Below, piece after piece: positions 51,571-60,090 of a stretch of 64,000 bases of DNA. The notes under the pieces are model-generated. The model did not search any database. It was not told where the DNA came from and saw nothing but the letters and a program-made list of their open reading frames with translations. Source of the stretch: Flavobacterium defluvii (lineage in GTDB: Bacteria; Bacteroidota; Bacteroidia; Flavobacteriales; Flavobacteriaceae); contig NZ_FQWC01000007.1 in assembly GCF_900129555.1 (NCBI RefSeq), positions 186,001 through 250,000 on the forward strand, read 5' to 3'. Position 1 is the first letter of the stretch. The number at the start of each line of letters is the position of its first letter. The position numbers were made by a program, and so were the translations under genes.

Positions 51571-52638
51571 TTATACGGGATTTAATTCGGTTTCATAAAG
51601 AGATACAGTTTCTAATAATTCATTTTCATATTGGTAAATATCGTCTATTGATGCAATAGAAACTTTAGATTCTGTTTTGTTATTATTGAAAAGACTTAGG
51701 TATTTTTTACCTCCATTTAGATGAAGCCTGCACAAAGGTTTGCGATTATTATCATCTAAAAGAATTCCAAAATACGATTGCGTATCGCGATAGACAATTC
51801 GGCTAACTGGAAGTTTTCGTCGCAAAATAGCAACAACGATACGATAACCGTCAAGTTCTTCTTCTGTGGTAATAATTTTATTATCATCTTCAACGGTTAT
51901 AGTTTCTTCATCCTGCTGTTTAATAGTTTCTTTTGTAAGAGCAGCATTTAGGCGATCATTAATTTTGTCATTAATAAATTGACTAACCGATTTTTGAACT
52001 AAATCTTTAAATTCGTCGACAACTTTTTCAGTCAATCTTCCCGTATATATTTTGCCTGCAAATAGTTTTGTAAAATCGTTTGACGGACTTTCTAATTCAG
52101 AACTAATCAGTTTTTTAATTTCTTTAATGTATTTTAATGAACTGGCATTGCTTACAATGTTGTCAACGTCGAAATTGGCTTTATGAAATTTGGCAATTTC
52201 GTTTATCGTATTTTCTTTTAGGTTGCAGATATCAAACTCTAAAAAAGGTTTTTCATCCATTTTATTCTGATCGTCCAAATCAGTAAAAAACTGATAATGA
52301 ATTCCGTTTGTTAAAAGAGCAAATCGGGTTTTTGTAACATGAAAATAACGGAATAATTGTGAATTATGAACCGTAAGTTTTTCTTTCCAGCTTTTGCATT
52401 CGACAATAATTATAGGTTCACCGTTTTGAAAAATGGCATAATCTACCTTTTCACCTTTCTTTAAACCAAGATCTGCTGTAAATTCTGGTACTACTTCTAA
52501 CGGATTAAAAGCATCGTAGCCCAAAACATGGATAAACGGCAGTACAAAAGCGTGTTTTGTAGATTCTTCGGTTTCAATTTTACTTTTCAGCTGATTTATT
52601 TTGTCAGCTAACGATTTTAGTTGAATATTCATTTCCAT
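51571..52638 (-). CDS. Stand-alone HsdR-N-type PD-(D/E)XK protein
   Basis: A 355-residue protein with the N-terminal nuclease-like domain of type I restriction subunits (HSDR_N_2): FVLPFIHVLGYDAFNPLEVVPEF, then D66, E80 and K82 in KVDYAIFQNGEPIIIVECKSW. The E-x-K and upstream D fit an active PD-(D/E)XK site. No helicase motor follows. The C-terminal part has a separate alpha/beta domain (YRIVVAILRRKLPVSRIVYRDTQSYFGILLDD). No methylase or specificity subunit is nearby. A defence nuclease or a regulator are possible. It shares an upstream box with the operon at 52806-55902. Confidence 0.75.
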   Translation of the reverse strand: MEMNIQLKSLADKINQLKSKIETEESTKHAFVLPFIHVLGYDAFNPLEVVPEFTADLGLKKGEKVDYAIFQNGEPIIIVECKSWKEKLTVHNSQLFRYFHVTKTRFALLTNGIHYQFFTDLDDQNKMDEKPFLEFDICNLKENTINEIAKFHKANFDVDNIVSNASSLKYIKEIKKLISSELESPSNDFTKLFAGKIYTGRLTEKVVDEFKDLVQKSVSQFINDKINDRLNAALTKETIKQQDEETITVEDDNKIITTEEELDGYRIVVAILRRKLPVSRIVYRDTQSYFGILLDDNNRKPLCRLHLNGGKKYLSLFNNNKTESKVSIASIDDIYQYENELLETVSLYETELNPV

Positions 52639-52663
52639 TGGTCTATAATTTTAAATTAATATT

Positions 52664-52708
52664 CAAATGTAAAACCAATAAAAATCAGTGTTTTATGGAA
52701 ATCCGTAA
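52664..52708 (-). promoter_or_regulatory. Shared box and -7 element of the HsdR-N gene
   Basis: On the minus strand the inverted repeat TTACGGA-TT-TCCATAA (52693-52708) lies 21 nt before TACATTTG (52664-52671). The same layout is found before the operon starting at 55902. Over 51 nt, 43 positions agree. Confidence 0.78.
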
Positions 52709-52805
52709 TGCGATAAAATTTTAAAAGAAGTTTTTTATGAGATAGATTTAAACAGAAAAAAGAGGACAATGAAATTCCTCTTTAAAAAAAATTAGGTTTT
52801 GCTTT

Positions 52806-53705
52806 TTATGCTTTTTCTAAAATAAAATCTTTGATAATTTTATCCATGTTCGAAGGCAGTTCTGCACTTTTAATTTCAAAATGACTGATTTTTATTTCCT
52901 TAAGCCATTTTGCCCAATAAGCCTTGATTACTTTTTCTTCATAAGGATTATTTTTGTCTGGATTAATGCCTAAAACCAGCACTTCAAGATTCGATAAATT
53001 AGTACCTGTTTTAACAAAACCAAAATTTTCGGTTGTAAATTTCTTTTCCCAGTCGTTTGTATTTAAACCATTTTGTTTAATTAATTGAGGCGTTAGATAG
53101 CTGGATAAATTACCATTTTTAAATTTTGTTCCGTCATAATACATATATCCGTCGGTTAAGATAACGAGGATATTTCTGAAGCCCTTCTCGACACATTGAT
53201 CCTCTGCTTTGCTGTCGAAAAAATTCCAAATATCTGATCCAATATATTTATCGTCGTCAATTGCCGATTGATATATTTTTGATGTCTTCGCAGCATAAGT
53301 TTCATTTATGGAATTAAGCAATTTTTTTGACGCATTATTTTTGTCTACCGAAATTTTTAACTGATCTGCGATTGAATTAATTTCAGGGCTTTCTGGTTCA
53401 GGATTAAAAAATAACTGCATTTTATCATCAATCTGCCTCATTCTTTTTGACTTTAAATGTTGCGTAAAAGCTTCTGAAACAGATTTAATGTATCCTAAAT
53501 CTCTCTGATAAAACTCCATTGTTGGGTTTGGATTTTTTTTGAGACTTATACGGTCTGATAAATCAACCAAAATACTGATATTGTAATTTTCTGAAACAGA
53601 GCTTTTAACATCAGTTTCTTTTTCTTCATTTTTAGAATCTTCTTTACATGAAAAAAATAGAATCAGCAGCAATGACAGTGAAATCTTAAGTAAAGTATTT
53701 TTCAT
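52806..53705 (-). CDS. VWA-like lipoprotein
   Basis: A 299-residue lipoprotein with lipobox FFSC (Cys20). The Rossmann-like VWA core shows NISILVDLSDRIS (D48, S50, D51; a DxSDR variant of the DxSxS metal site) and NILVILTDGYMYYDG with the TDG element. Adhesion or protein-binding by a metal-dependent VWA domain is inferred. It starts one base after the coiled-coil membrane protein gene, so the two and the TerB-like gene are tightly coupled. The DxSxS motif is altered, so metal binding is uncertain. Confidence 0.78.
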   Translation of the reverse strand: MKNTLLKISLSLLLILFFSCKEDSKNEEKETDVKSSVSENYNISILVDLSDRISLKKNPNPTMEFYQRDLGYIKSVSEAFTQHLKSKRMRQIDDKMQLFFNPEPESPEINSIADQLKISVDKNNASKKLLNSINETYAAKTSKIYQSAIDDDKYIGSDIWNFFDSKAEDQCVEKGFRNILVILTDGYMYYDGTKFKNGNLSSYLTPQLIKQNGLNTNDWEKKFTTENFGFVKTGTNLSNLEVLVLGINPDKNNPYEEKVIKAYWAKWLKEIKISHFEIKSAELPSNMDKIIKDFILEKA

Positions 53706-53706
53706 T

Positions 53707-54978
53707 TTAATTAATTTTAGAATATATCAATTGTTGAAAATCAGGATCAACTAAGTTTAATCTTCCTAAATGTTCTTCGGATAAATTTTCGCAGTTTTCC
53801 AGTAATTCTACTTTTTCTTTATGAGGTAAAGCTATTTCTGTATTTATGGCCTGAAACCATCCTTCTTTATATTGGTGATGATAATGTAAATACTCTTTTA
53901 CGGGAAAAACAAAACCATCAATTTTGGCTTGCAGCTCTGATATTTTCCCGTTTATAGTCACAATCTGCTCTTTAAAACCATTTATTTTATTAATGTATTC
54001 TGATTTCAATTTTTCTAAATCGATCAGGTTTTCTTTTTTACCTCTTATAAAAGCTCTGATTTTATCAATGTTTTCAAATTCTTTCATTACAAAATCAAAA
54101 ACAAGTCCCCAGATAATATACACCACGAATCCGGCAAAAATTATCATCCAAAATTCAGCTTCTCCCAAAGCGATATTCAAATTGTAAGGTGCAGAATCTG
54201 TAGTTTTATTAAACTCATATATTTTTTTCTCGATTTGATAAGCCAGGAGGGCATCAAATAAAAAAGTGGTAATAAATAAAGCGGCCATTCTTAGTATATT
54301 TTTTATGCCTTTTCCTTTTTGTACCATGTGAATTACATAACCTAATCCCATAAATACAAACGGAATTGTTACAACCAAAACACCTTCGAGCCAGCTGGCT
54401 TTAAAAGAATTAGTTAAAGCGTCGGCATCAAAAATTGCAGCCGTTAAACTATCGTTTGCAAATTCCTTGAAAAAAGCAGAATACGATGCCGAAACATAAA
54501 AAACTAAAACATAAAGTGTAATAGGAAGAAGTAAAAATAAACCAATATAAAATTGGGCTTTTAAACCTTTACCATCTTCGATACCGTATTTGTCAGGATT
54601 GCGTTTTACTTCGATAATTTCGTTTTTTATCTGATCGATATTTTCATTGATATCCTGTTCTTTTTTTTCATAAATACCAATTGCTGCTTCAGATTTTTTA
54701 AGTTCAGTTCTGTTTTTTTCCTGTTCTTCGCGATACGGTTGTTTTAATCTGTCTTGCTCCATTTTTTGTTTTCGGCATTGATCTTCAAAACTCATATATA
54801 AATTCTGGAGGCAGGCTTTTAAAACAATAGGTTTTCCGGTAGCTTTTACAGAAGCAGCAAATCCGCTTTGGTAATACGTAATTCTAATTTGTTCTCTGTC
54901 TTCTTCATTTTCTTCGAAAATTTTAAAAGAAGAACCTTCAGATTTTTTTAAACTAAATAATTGGGTAAGTGTTTTCAT
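53707..54978 (-). CDS. Coiled-coil multi-pass membrane protein
   Basis: A 423-residue protein not assigned to a family. A first coiled coil (~65-120, AAIGIYEKKEQDINENIDQI) is followed by about four membrane helices (~138-160, ~200-220, ~230-250, ~277-300) and a second coiled coil (~305-362, KLKSEYINKINGFKEQIVTI). It could be a mechanosensor or scaffold joining cytosolic coiled coils to the VWA lipoprotein. It starts three bases after the TerB-like gene and ends one base before the VWA gene. Confidence 0.7.
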   Translation of the reverse strand: MKTLTQLFSLKKSEGSSFKIFEENEEDREQIRITYYQSGFAASVKATGKPIVLKACLQNLYMSFEDQCRKQKMEQDRLKQPYREEQEKNRTELKKSEAAIGIYEKKEQDINENIDQIKNEIIEVKRNPDKYGIEDGKGLKAQFYIGLFLLLPITLYVLVFYVSASYSAFFKEFANDSLTAAIFDADALTNSFKASWLEGVLVVTIPFVFMGLGYVIHMVQKGKGIKNILRMAALFITTFLFDALLAYQIEKKIYEFNKTTDSAPYNLNIALGEAEFWMIIFAGFVVYIIWGLVFDFVMKEFENIDKIRAFIRGKKENLIDLEKLKSEYINKINGFKEQIVTINGKISELQAKIDGFVFPVKEYLHYHHQYKEGWFQAINTEIALPHKEKVELLENCENLSEEHLGRLNLVDPDFQQLIYSKIN

Positions 54979-54981
54979 AAC

Positions 54982-55377
54982 TTATGCGTTTAGTTGACTA
55001 ATAATTTCTTCTTTTCCGATGTTTTTTTGAACACAATCAATCAGATAATCAGATAAATCGTTGATGTTTTCTTCCAGAAAATCAAATTTTCTGCAATACT
55101 TTCTCAGCATATTTAATTCGTCATCGGTAATTTTTCCATCGGCCCAAATAATTCTCGTAAGATCGTATAGATATTCAATTTTTGTGTTTAAAGTTTCCGG
55201 AACAATAAATTCGGTATTAATTGGATTTAAGAAAAGCTTATCAAGTTCTTCTTTCGGAATTCCTCTTTCGTCTGCAAAATGATACAGCATTTGAAGTTCT
55301 AAAACATCAAACTGATCATCAGATAATGCCATTTGATATAATCTTAAAAAATGACTTTTTACTTCTAGTGTTATCAT
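54982..55377 (-). CDS. TerB-like protein
   Basis: A 131-residue helical cytosolic protein with a TerB-type pattern: MALSDDQFDVLELQMLYHFADERGI (acidic first motif, ~17-41) and TRIIWADGKITDDELNMLRKYCRKFDF (the characteristic ADGxxxxxE motif, ~73-99). TerB proteins bind metal and belong to stress and phage-response ter systems. Similarity is at motif level only. It lies 13 nt after the YidD-like gene, in a five-gene unit. Confidence 0.75.
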   Translation of the reverse strand: MITLEVKSHFLRLYQMALSDDQFDVLELQMLYHFADERGIPKEELDKLFLNPINTEFIVPETLNTKIEYLYDLTRIIWADGKITDDELNMLRKYCRKFDFLEENINDLSDYLIDCVQKNIGKEEIISQLNA

Positions 55378-55390
55378 GGTTTTTGGTTAT

Positions 55391-55672
55391 TTATTTAATT
55401 AGTCTTTCAGCAATTTCTTCTCTATCAATTATTGTTTGCGATGGAAGAATCATTTGAATTTTATTATCAATTGGATTTTGAAAAATTGAAAAATTTCCCC
55501 TGCAATTTTTATATCGAAATTGAAATGCTTTTAATCCTTTAATAAATCCTTCTTTTTGGGTTGTCTCAAAAACATAATGTGAACAGGATTTTTTAAAAAT
55601 GCATTTTTTTCTTTTAGATTGAGGAATTAAAATCCAATACAATCGGATAATTAATAAGATTAAATATTTCAT
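55391..55672 (-). CDS. YidD-like small protein
   Basis: A 93-residue protein starting MKYLILLIIRLYWILIP. YidD family features are visible: RLYWILIPQSKRKKC, then CIFKKSCSHYVFETTQKEGFIKGLKAF (the C-x-F-x3-SCS-x-Y pattern) and a basic RYKNCRGNF. YidD proteins help insertase YidC. This copy is unusual in a stress-like operon and may have another job. I chose this start because it overlaps the upstream stop by four bases (ATGA). A longer reading from 55738 would overlap that gene further. Confidence 0.7.
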   Translation of the reverse strand: MKYLILLIIRLYWILIPQSKRKKCIFKKSCSHYVFETTQKEGFIKGLKAFQFRYKNCRGNFSIFQNPIDNKIQMILPSQTIIDREEIAERLIK

Positions 55673-55902
55673 TTTTTCTGAAAAACAACCATTTGACTGT
55701 TTGTTGTATAACCAGGTTTTGCCCCTAGTCCAAAACATCCACTATCCGGATGAACAAATGTTGATACACTTTCTAAACGAACATATTCCCAGCCTTGATT
55801 AGTATAGTTTTTTATTAAACTCTCAAGTTGTTCAGCTACATGATTAGAAGTCCCTTTTTTAGGATCAATTGAAGCTACGAATGGTACTACTTTGTATTCC
55901 AT
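55669..55902 (-). CDS. DUF4177-like small protein
   Basis: A 77-residue cytosolic protein MEYKVVPFVASIDPKKGTS with AEQLESLIKNYTNQGWEYVRLESV, the E-x(n)-GWEYV pattern of DUF4177, and a C-terminal strand (NSQMVVFQKK). The family's function is unknown. It is the first gene of the operon running to the VWA lipoprotein and is coupled to the YidD-like gene by a four-base overlap. Confidence 0.68.
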   Translation of the reverse strand: MEYKVVPFVASIDPKKGTSNHVAEQLESLIKNYTNQGWEYVRLESVSTFVHPDSGCFGLGAKPGYTTNSQMVVFQKK

Positions 55903-55945
55903 AATTTTTCTAAGGTTTTGATTAATATTAAATTGATTTACATTT

Positions 55946-55990
55946 CAAAAGTAAACCCAATCAAAACCAGTATTTTACGGAAATCCATAA
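55946..55990 (-). promoter_or_regulatory. Shared box and -7 element of the five-gene operon
   Basis: On the minus strand TTATGGA-TT-TCCGTAA (55975-55990) lies 21 nt before TACTTTTG (55946-55953), the same spacing as upstream of the HsdR-N gene. The two half-sites swap C and T relative to the other copy, giving a TTAYGGA consensus. Confidence 0.78.
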
Positions 55991-56059
55991 TCCGTATTTT
56001 TTTAGGAAAAGAAATAAAAAAAAACCCTAAGGAGCTTTAAAAAATGAAGTGAAGAGAAT

Positions 56060-57046
56060 TTAAATAATTCCCATATCTTTTGTAATCGAAACCAAATGCA
56101 CTGTATTATTGGCTTTAAAAAAGTCTTTGAGTTTAGCCAATCTTTTTTCAATTATAGATAAGCTTACATATTCCCCATTTTGGTTTAGAAATTCTTTTAT
56201 TTCTAATGAATTTTTTCCTTCGGCTAATAAATGAAGTATTTCGATGTCAGTTATATTATTAATACTGTCATAATTTTTAGGATCAAAAGATTCTGATATT
56301 GAAATAAGTTCTAATTCATTTTTACTTGGAATTGATTTTATTGATTCAAGATCATTAAAGTCTTTTAATGCTTCGGATAATTTATTAAAAACTTTTATTT
56401 CGATCGTAGGATTTAATTGAATTAGGTCATTTTTTAGAATAGGATTTAAATACAATACATCTTTATTTTCTGTATAATAATCTTGATCCTTTGAAATTAT
56501 CCAAATGCGATTAATATTTTCAGCGATATTCAAAAGCATTTCCCAAGATAATTGATCTCCTAGAGGATCGCTTTTTTTCCCAGGTGGATTACCAATTTCT
56601 TTTCTTAGTCTTGCTTTGTTCAAATTATCAATTGAAGGTTTTCTAGATTTCTTGTATAATGACGATAATGCCTTAGATACATTATCTTCCGATGATGATA
56701 CGTTTTGTAGTGTTTCATTTAAAATCTCTAGAAGCTTATTGTTAGATTCCTTAATTTGTATTTCTAACTCTTTTCTTGAATTATTCCATGAAATTAATTT
56801 TGATGAATGATCTTTATCCAGATGTTCTGGAAGTATTGTGTTAACTAGTGATACTTGTTTTGTATAATTATCAATTGACTGTTTAAAAACATTTAGTTTG
56901 TTTCTATCAATTTCATATTTGAATTGTTCAGTAAAAAAGATTTTATCTTTAACTTCTATTATTGAATTCAATAGTTTTTTAAATTCAGGACGATTTGAAT
57001 TGTAAAACCCTAAAAAAATATTTGCATCAATATATAATATATTCAT
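56060..57046 (-). CDS. PIN-like protein fused to a LuxR-type HTH tail
   Basis: A 328-residue protein. The N-terminal part starts MNILYIDANIFLGFYNS (PIN/DUF4935-like: first Asp in YIDANIF, later D in KSDPLGDQLSWEMLL and the WIISKDQDYY segment with a further Asp), so an RNase-type PIN domain is likely. The C-terminal ~60 residues (DIEILHLLAEGKNSLEIKEFLN through EKRLAKLKDFFKANNT) match the effector domain of the response regulator at 57092. At the DNA level 84 of the last 90 bases agree. It looks like a PIN-HTH fusion made by copying the neighbour's end. Confidence 0.75.
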   Translation of the reverse strand: MNILYIDANIFLGFYNSNRPEFKKLLNSIIEVKDKIFFTEQFKYEIDRNKLNVFKQSIDNYTKQVSLVNTILPEHLDKDHSSKLISWNNSRKELEIQIKESNNKLLEILNETLQNVSSSEDNVSKALSSLYKKSRKPSIDNLNKARLRKEIGNPPGKKSDPLGDQLSWEMLLNIAENINRIWIISKDQDYYTENKDVLYLNPILKNDLIQLNPTIEIKVFNKLSEALKDFNDLESIKSIPSKNELELISISESFDPKNYDSINNITDIEILHLLAEGKNSLEIKEFLNQNGEYVSLSIIEKRLAKLKDFFKANNTVHLVSITKDMGII

Positions 57047-57091
57047 ATGATTACATTGTTTATAATTGTGTTTTTTACGCTAAATGAAAAC

Positions 57092-57181
57092 TTAAATAAT
57101 TCCCATATCTTTTGTAATTGAAACTAAATGGATAGTATTGTTGGCTTTAAAAAAGTCTTTGAGTTTAGCCAATCTTTTTTC
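57092..57181 (-). repeat. 90-bp duplication shared with 56060-56149
   Basis: Bases 57092-57181, the 3' end of the response-regulator gene, match 56060-56149 at 84 of 90 positions with no gaps, both in the same orientation and frame. It encodes the last 29 residues of each protein. Confidence 0.9.
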
Positions 57182-57760
57182 TACGGCGCTTTTACTGTTG
57201 GGTTTAATATCTGAGCTTTTAAAAATCTCGATAATTTCATCCTGAGAAGTTCCGGCAGATAAATATTTCAGGATTTTAATATCGACGTCGTCAATTTCGT
57301 AATTGTTTTTTTCTAGTAATGAAGGAGCAACTTCAGGGGAAATAAATTTTTGATCAGAAGTCGAAATTACATTAATCGCTTTTTTTAGTTCTACTATACT
57401 ATTTCGGCTTTTTAATACAAAAGCGTCAATTTCAGCATTATCAAAAAGAGATTTAATACGAGGACTTTTGTCTTCGATAGAGTAAGCAATGATTTTAATA
57501 TTGGGCTGTATTTCTCTAACTTTTTGAATCAGCTCGTCGCCATTACTAATTTTTACTTCACGATGATCTTTTTTAAACGAAAGATCACTAATTAATAAAT
57601 CAAAAGGTTCATTATCCTGAATTGCTTTTCTTATTTTCAGAAAAGCATCGTCACAATATTTTGCGTGTTGAAAATTGACAATGTTGAGATCTTTTAAAGT
57701 TTGTTCGACAGCTAAATTAAATTCTTCAAAATCTTCGGCAATAATTACTTTTTTAAACAT
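57092..57760 (-). CDS. LuxR-type response regulator
   Basis: A 222-residue regulator. The receiver domain has acidic IIAEDFEEF (7-15), phospho-acceptor D59 in LLISDLSFKK and a Lys in VLKSRNS. The C-terminal HTH (VDIKILKYLSAGTSQDEIIEIFKSSD and SAVEKRLAKLKDFFKANNT) belongs to the LuxR-like class common with TPR sensor kinases in Bacteroidota. It starts six bases after the kinase stop. The inverted repeats upstream of 52638 and 55902 are candidate targets. Confidence 0.9.
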   Translation of the reverse strand: MFKKVIIAEDFEEFNLAVEQTLKDLNIVNFQHAKYCDDAFLKIRKAIQDNEPFDLLISDLSFKKDHREVKISNGDELIQKVREIQPNIKIIAYSIEDKSPRIKSLFDNAEIDAFVLKSRNSIVELKKAINVISTSDQKFISPEVAPSLLEKNNYEIDDVDIKILKYLSAGTSQDEIIEIFKSSDIKPNSKSAVEKRLAKLKDFFKANNTIHLVSITKDMGII

Positions 57761-57766
57761 AAACTC

Positions 57767-59470
57767 TTATTTAGGCATTGTTATTTTAGCTTTAAAACCT
57801 TTATCAGGTTCAGTTTCAAAAGTAATAGTTCCTTTTATAGCCAAAATACGGTTTTCCATATTTTGCAAACCATTTTTTATAATTTTTGATTTATCACAGC
57901 CTTTTCCGTTATCTGAGTAGTTTATAAATAAGGCATTTGAGTTGCTTTCAAACTTTAAAACCACAACCGAAGCGTTACTATGTTTTTTCATATTAACCAT
58001 TAATTCATGCAGCACTCGCTGAATGGCTATCTTTTTTAAGTCTTCAACAGAATCCCAATTTACTTTTTCGATTCTGTTAATACTAACGTTAATTTCATTA
58101 CTACTATAAGCAGAAAGCATTTCTTTTAAATTATTAAAATAATTTGGTCCGGTATCAATATCATTATTTTCTCTCGAAATGCCTCTTACACGTGAATAAA
58201 TATGATCTAGTTTTTGAACCAAAGTTTCCTTAGTGTTTTGAAATTCTAATGGTTGTGTCTGTGTAAAAGTTATGGTGTTAAAAACATCATTAGCCAATCC
58301 GTCATGAATATCTTTGGCAATTCTGGTTTCGGTTTCATAGGCTGTTTTTATTTCAACCAGCTTAGTTTTGTTTTTATAATGTTTTCTCAAATAAGCCAGT
58401 AAAAAGAAAAGCGATATAATCCCGATTATATAGAAAATGTTTTGAAATCGGGCTCTCTGAAGCGATAATTCATTTTCAGCTCTTTCTAATCGAAGTTTTT
58501 GATTTTCGTCTTTTTCTTTTTTAGAATCGTATTTTATTTTGGCAAATTTGTTTTTATAGTTATTTCGAACTTTTATTATGCTGTCGTTTATCGAAATATA
58601 TTTTTGTCCGTATTGTATTCCGGCATCATTAGAAATTAAAAACGATAAAGCTCTCAAACGCTCGTCTACGCTATTAAATTTAGTTGCGATTTCGTAAGCG
58701 TTCTTTGCATATTCATTTGATTTTTTAATATCGGTTTTTGCATAATATTCGGATAGATGGAAATAGCTTTCAATACTTCCGTATGAATCGTCAATTTGTT
58801 TTCTCAGCTTTAGACTTTCGGTCATTAATTGCAGTCCTTTTTCGTTTAAACCTTTTTTAAAATAAGTAAAACCAAGATTGTCCATAACCCGGTATTTGCT
58901 TTTTAAAGAAGAGGTTTTATTATCGAATATATTTTTATTTAAGATAGATTCTAATATTTCAATTGCTTTATCATATTTATTTTGTTTCATATAAACTACC
59001 GCAATATTATTTAAGGGAGATTGTCTAGAAATAGAATCACTAACATCTTTAATTGCCTGTTTATAATAGAAAATGGCATCATCGTAGATAGAAAGTTCTT
59101 TATCTGCAATTCCGAAGAAATTATTAATTGCTGCACTGTAATTAATATCGTTTTTTACATAAGGTAATGCCTCGGTAAGTGTTTCTTTACTGCCATAATA
59201 GTCACCGTTTATTTGCTGGATTTGCGCCATTTGAACAAGATTAAAAGCAATGTTTCCACTGTCTTTAAACTTTTCAAAAGCTACTTTTGATTTGTTGAAA
59301 TAATAAAACGAGCTGTCGTATTTGTTTTTTTGAAAATAAGAGATAGCTTCCTTTTGTAAGCTTGAAGCATAGTTTTTTATTGGATTAACTTTATAAATAG
59401 TTGTGCTTTTTTCTTCACATGAAAGAAAAAAGAGAAGAATAAATAAAATAAAAATCGGGGATCGCAGCAT
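57767..59470 (-). CDS. TPR-containing lipoprotein sensor histidine kinase
   Basis: A 567-residue kinase. Lipobox FLSC (Cys18) is followed by several tetratricopeptide repeats (~35-260), a coiled coil (~300-345), a membrane helix (~347-365), then a DHp box ETRIAKDIHDGLANDVFNTI (phospho-His ~389) and HATPase elements (LHELMVNMKKHS, DNGKGCDKSK, GLQNMENRI). This is a NarX/LiaS-class kinase. The TPRs face the periplasm and may sense envelope proteins. It partners the regulator at 57092. Confidence 0.9.
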   Translation of the reverse strand: MLRSPIFILFILLFFLSCEEKSTTIYKVNPIKNYASSLQKEAISYFQKNKYDSSFYYFNKSKVAFEKFKDSGNIAFNLVQMAQIQQINGDYYGSKETLTEALPYVKNDINYSAAINNFFGIADKELSIYDDAIFYYKQAIKDVSDSISRQSPLNNIAVVYMKQNKYDKAIEILESILNKNIFDNKTSSLKSKYRVMDNLGFTYFKKGLNEKGLQLMTESLKLRKQIDDSYGSIESYFHLSEYYAKTDIKKSNEYAKNAYEIATKFNSVDERLRALSFLISNDAGIQYGQKYISINDSIIKVRNNYKNKFAKIKYDSKKEKDENQKLRLERAENELSLQRARFQNIFYIIGIISLFFLLAYLRKHYKNKTKLVEIKTAYETETRIAKDIHDGLANDVFNTITFTQTQPLEFQNTKETLVQKLDHIYSRVRGISRENNDIDTGPNYFNNLKEMLSAYSSNEINVSINRIEKVNWDSVEDLKKIAIQRVLHELMVNMKKHSNASVVVLKFESNSNALFINYSDNGKGCDKSKIIKNGLQNMENRILAIKGTITFETEPDKGFKAKITMPK

Positions 59471-59525
59471 GATAGTTACTTTCCCCGAATTTAGTAAATT
59501 AATAAAATTTACAAGTTTTTAATTA

Positions 59526-59720
59526 TTATTTTTTTGGTGGATTAATCGTAATAGGATCATCACCAGGTCCTGGAGGCGGATCACTCGCTTGTGTGTCATT
59601 AGGAATTACCTCTTTTTGTATTTCAGTTTTTTTAGCATCTGTTTCGAATTCGTCAGCAGTGCAAGAAAATAATGTAGTTGACAATAGCGCGCACGCTCCC
59701 AATAAATATAGAGTTTTCAT
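59526..59720 (-). CDS. Short proline-rich lipoprotein
   Basis: A 64-residue lipoprotein with lipobox LFSC (Cys20, MKTLYLLGACALLSTTLFSC), then TADEFETDAKK and a proline-rich end (SDPPPGPGDDP, INPPKK). Such short proteins are common in flavobacteria, with unknown function. It lies 55 nt upstream of the sensor kinase in the same direction and may be its envelope ligand. Confidence 0.7.
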   Translation of the reverse strand: MKTLYLLGACALLSTTLFSCTADEFETDAKKTEIQKEVIPNDTQASDPPPGPGDDPITINPPKK

Positions 59721-60090
59721 TTTTTTAATTGTTAAAAATTAGACAAAGGCGCTGCGGGCCGGAATTATTTCCGGGTTTTTGGATTTTGCAACACCCAATT
59801 TTTTTGGGAAGTGAAGTGCGTAGAACAGTAAGATTTTTATTTATACTTCCCAGATAAACTCCGTCTTACGGTTTTCCACACTTTGATTTAAACTAGTTTT
59901 GTACATTTGTTTTTGACCTGCAGATCAAAGCGCTAACTAATTTTGTTGAAGCAAAGTAACGGCGGTTTTAGAGCTGTATGGATCGAAAAGTCGGGAAAGT
60001 CGAATATGTTTTTCTAAAGTTCGAATAAGTTTTATAAAGTCATAAAAAGTCGAATAAAGTACTTTAGAAAAAGTTTTAAAAAGTTGAAAA
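59721..60090. other. 370-nt gene-free divergent spacer
   Basis: No gene is seen. A hairpin CCGGAA-TTAT-TTCCGG with a following T run lies at 59759-59780. On the plus strand two -7-like words occur, TAGTTTTG (59894-59901) and TACATTTG (59902-59909); the latter follows a TTG (59883-59885) by 16 nt. From 59990 the DNA repeats AAAGTCGAATA-like words. It separates the kinase group from the gene at 60091. Confidence 0.5.

Noticed and set aside
51571..52638. Complete type I restriction-modification system
   Set aside because: No methylase, specificity or motor gene is near; only the N-terminal nuclease domain is present.
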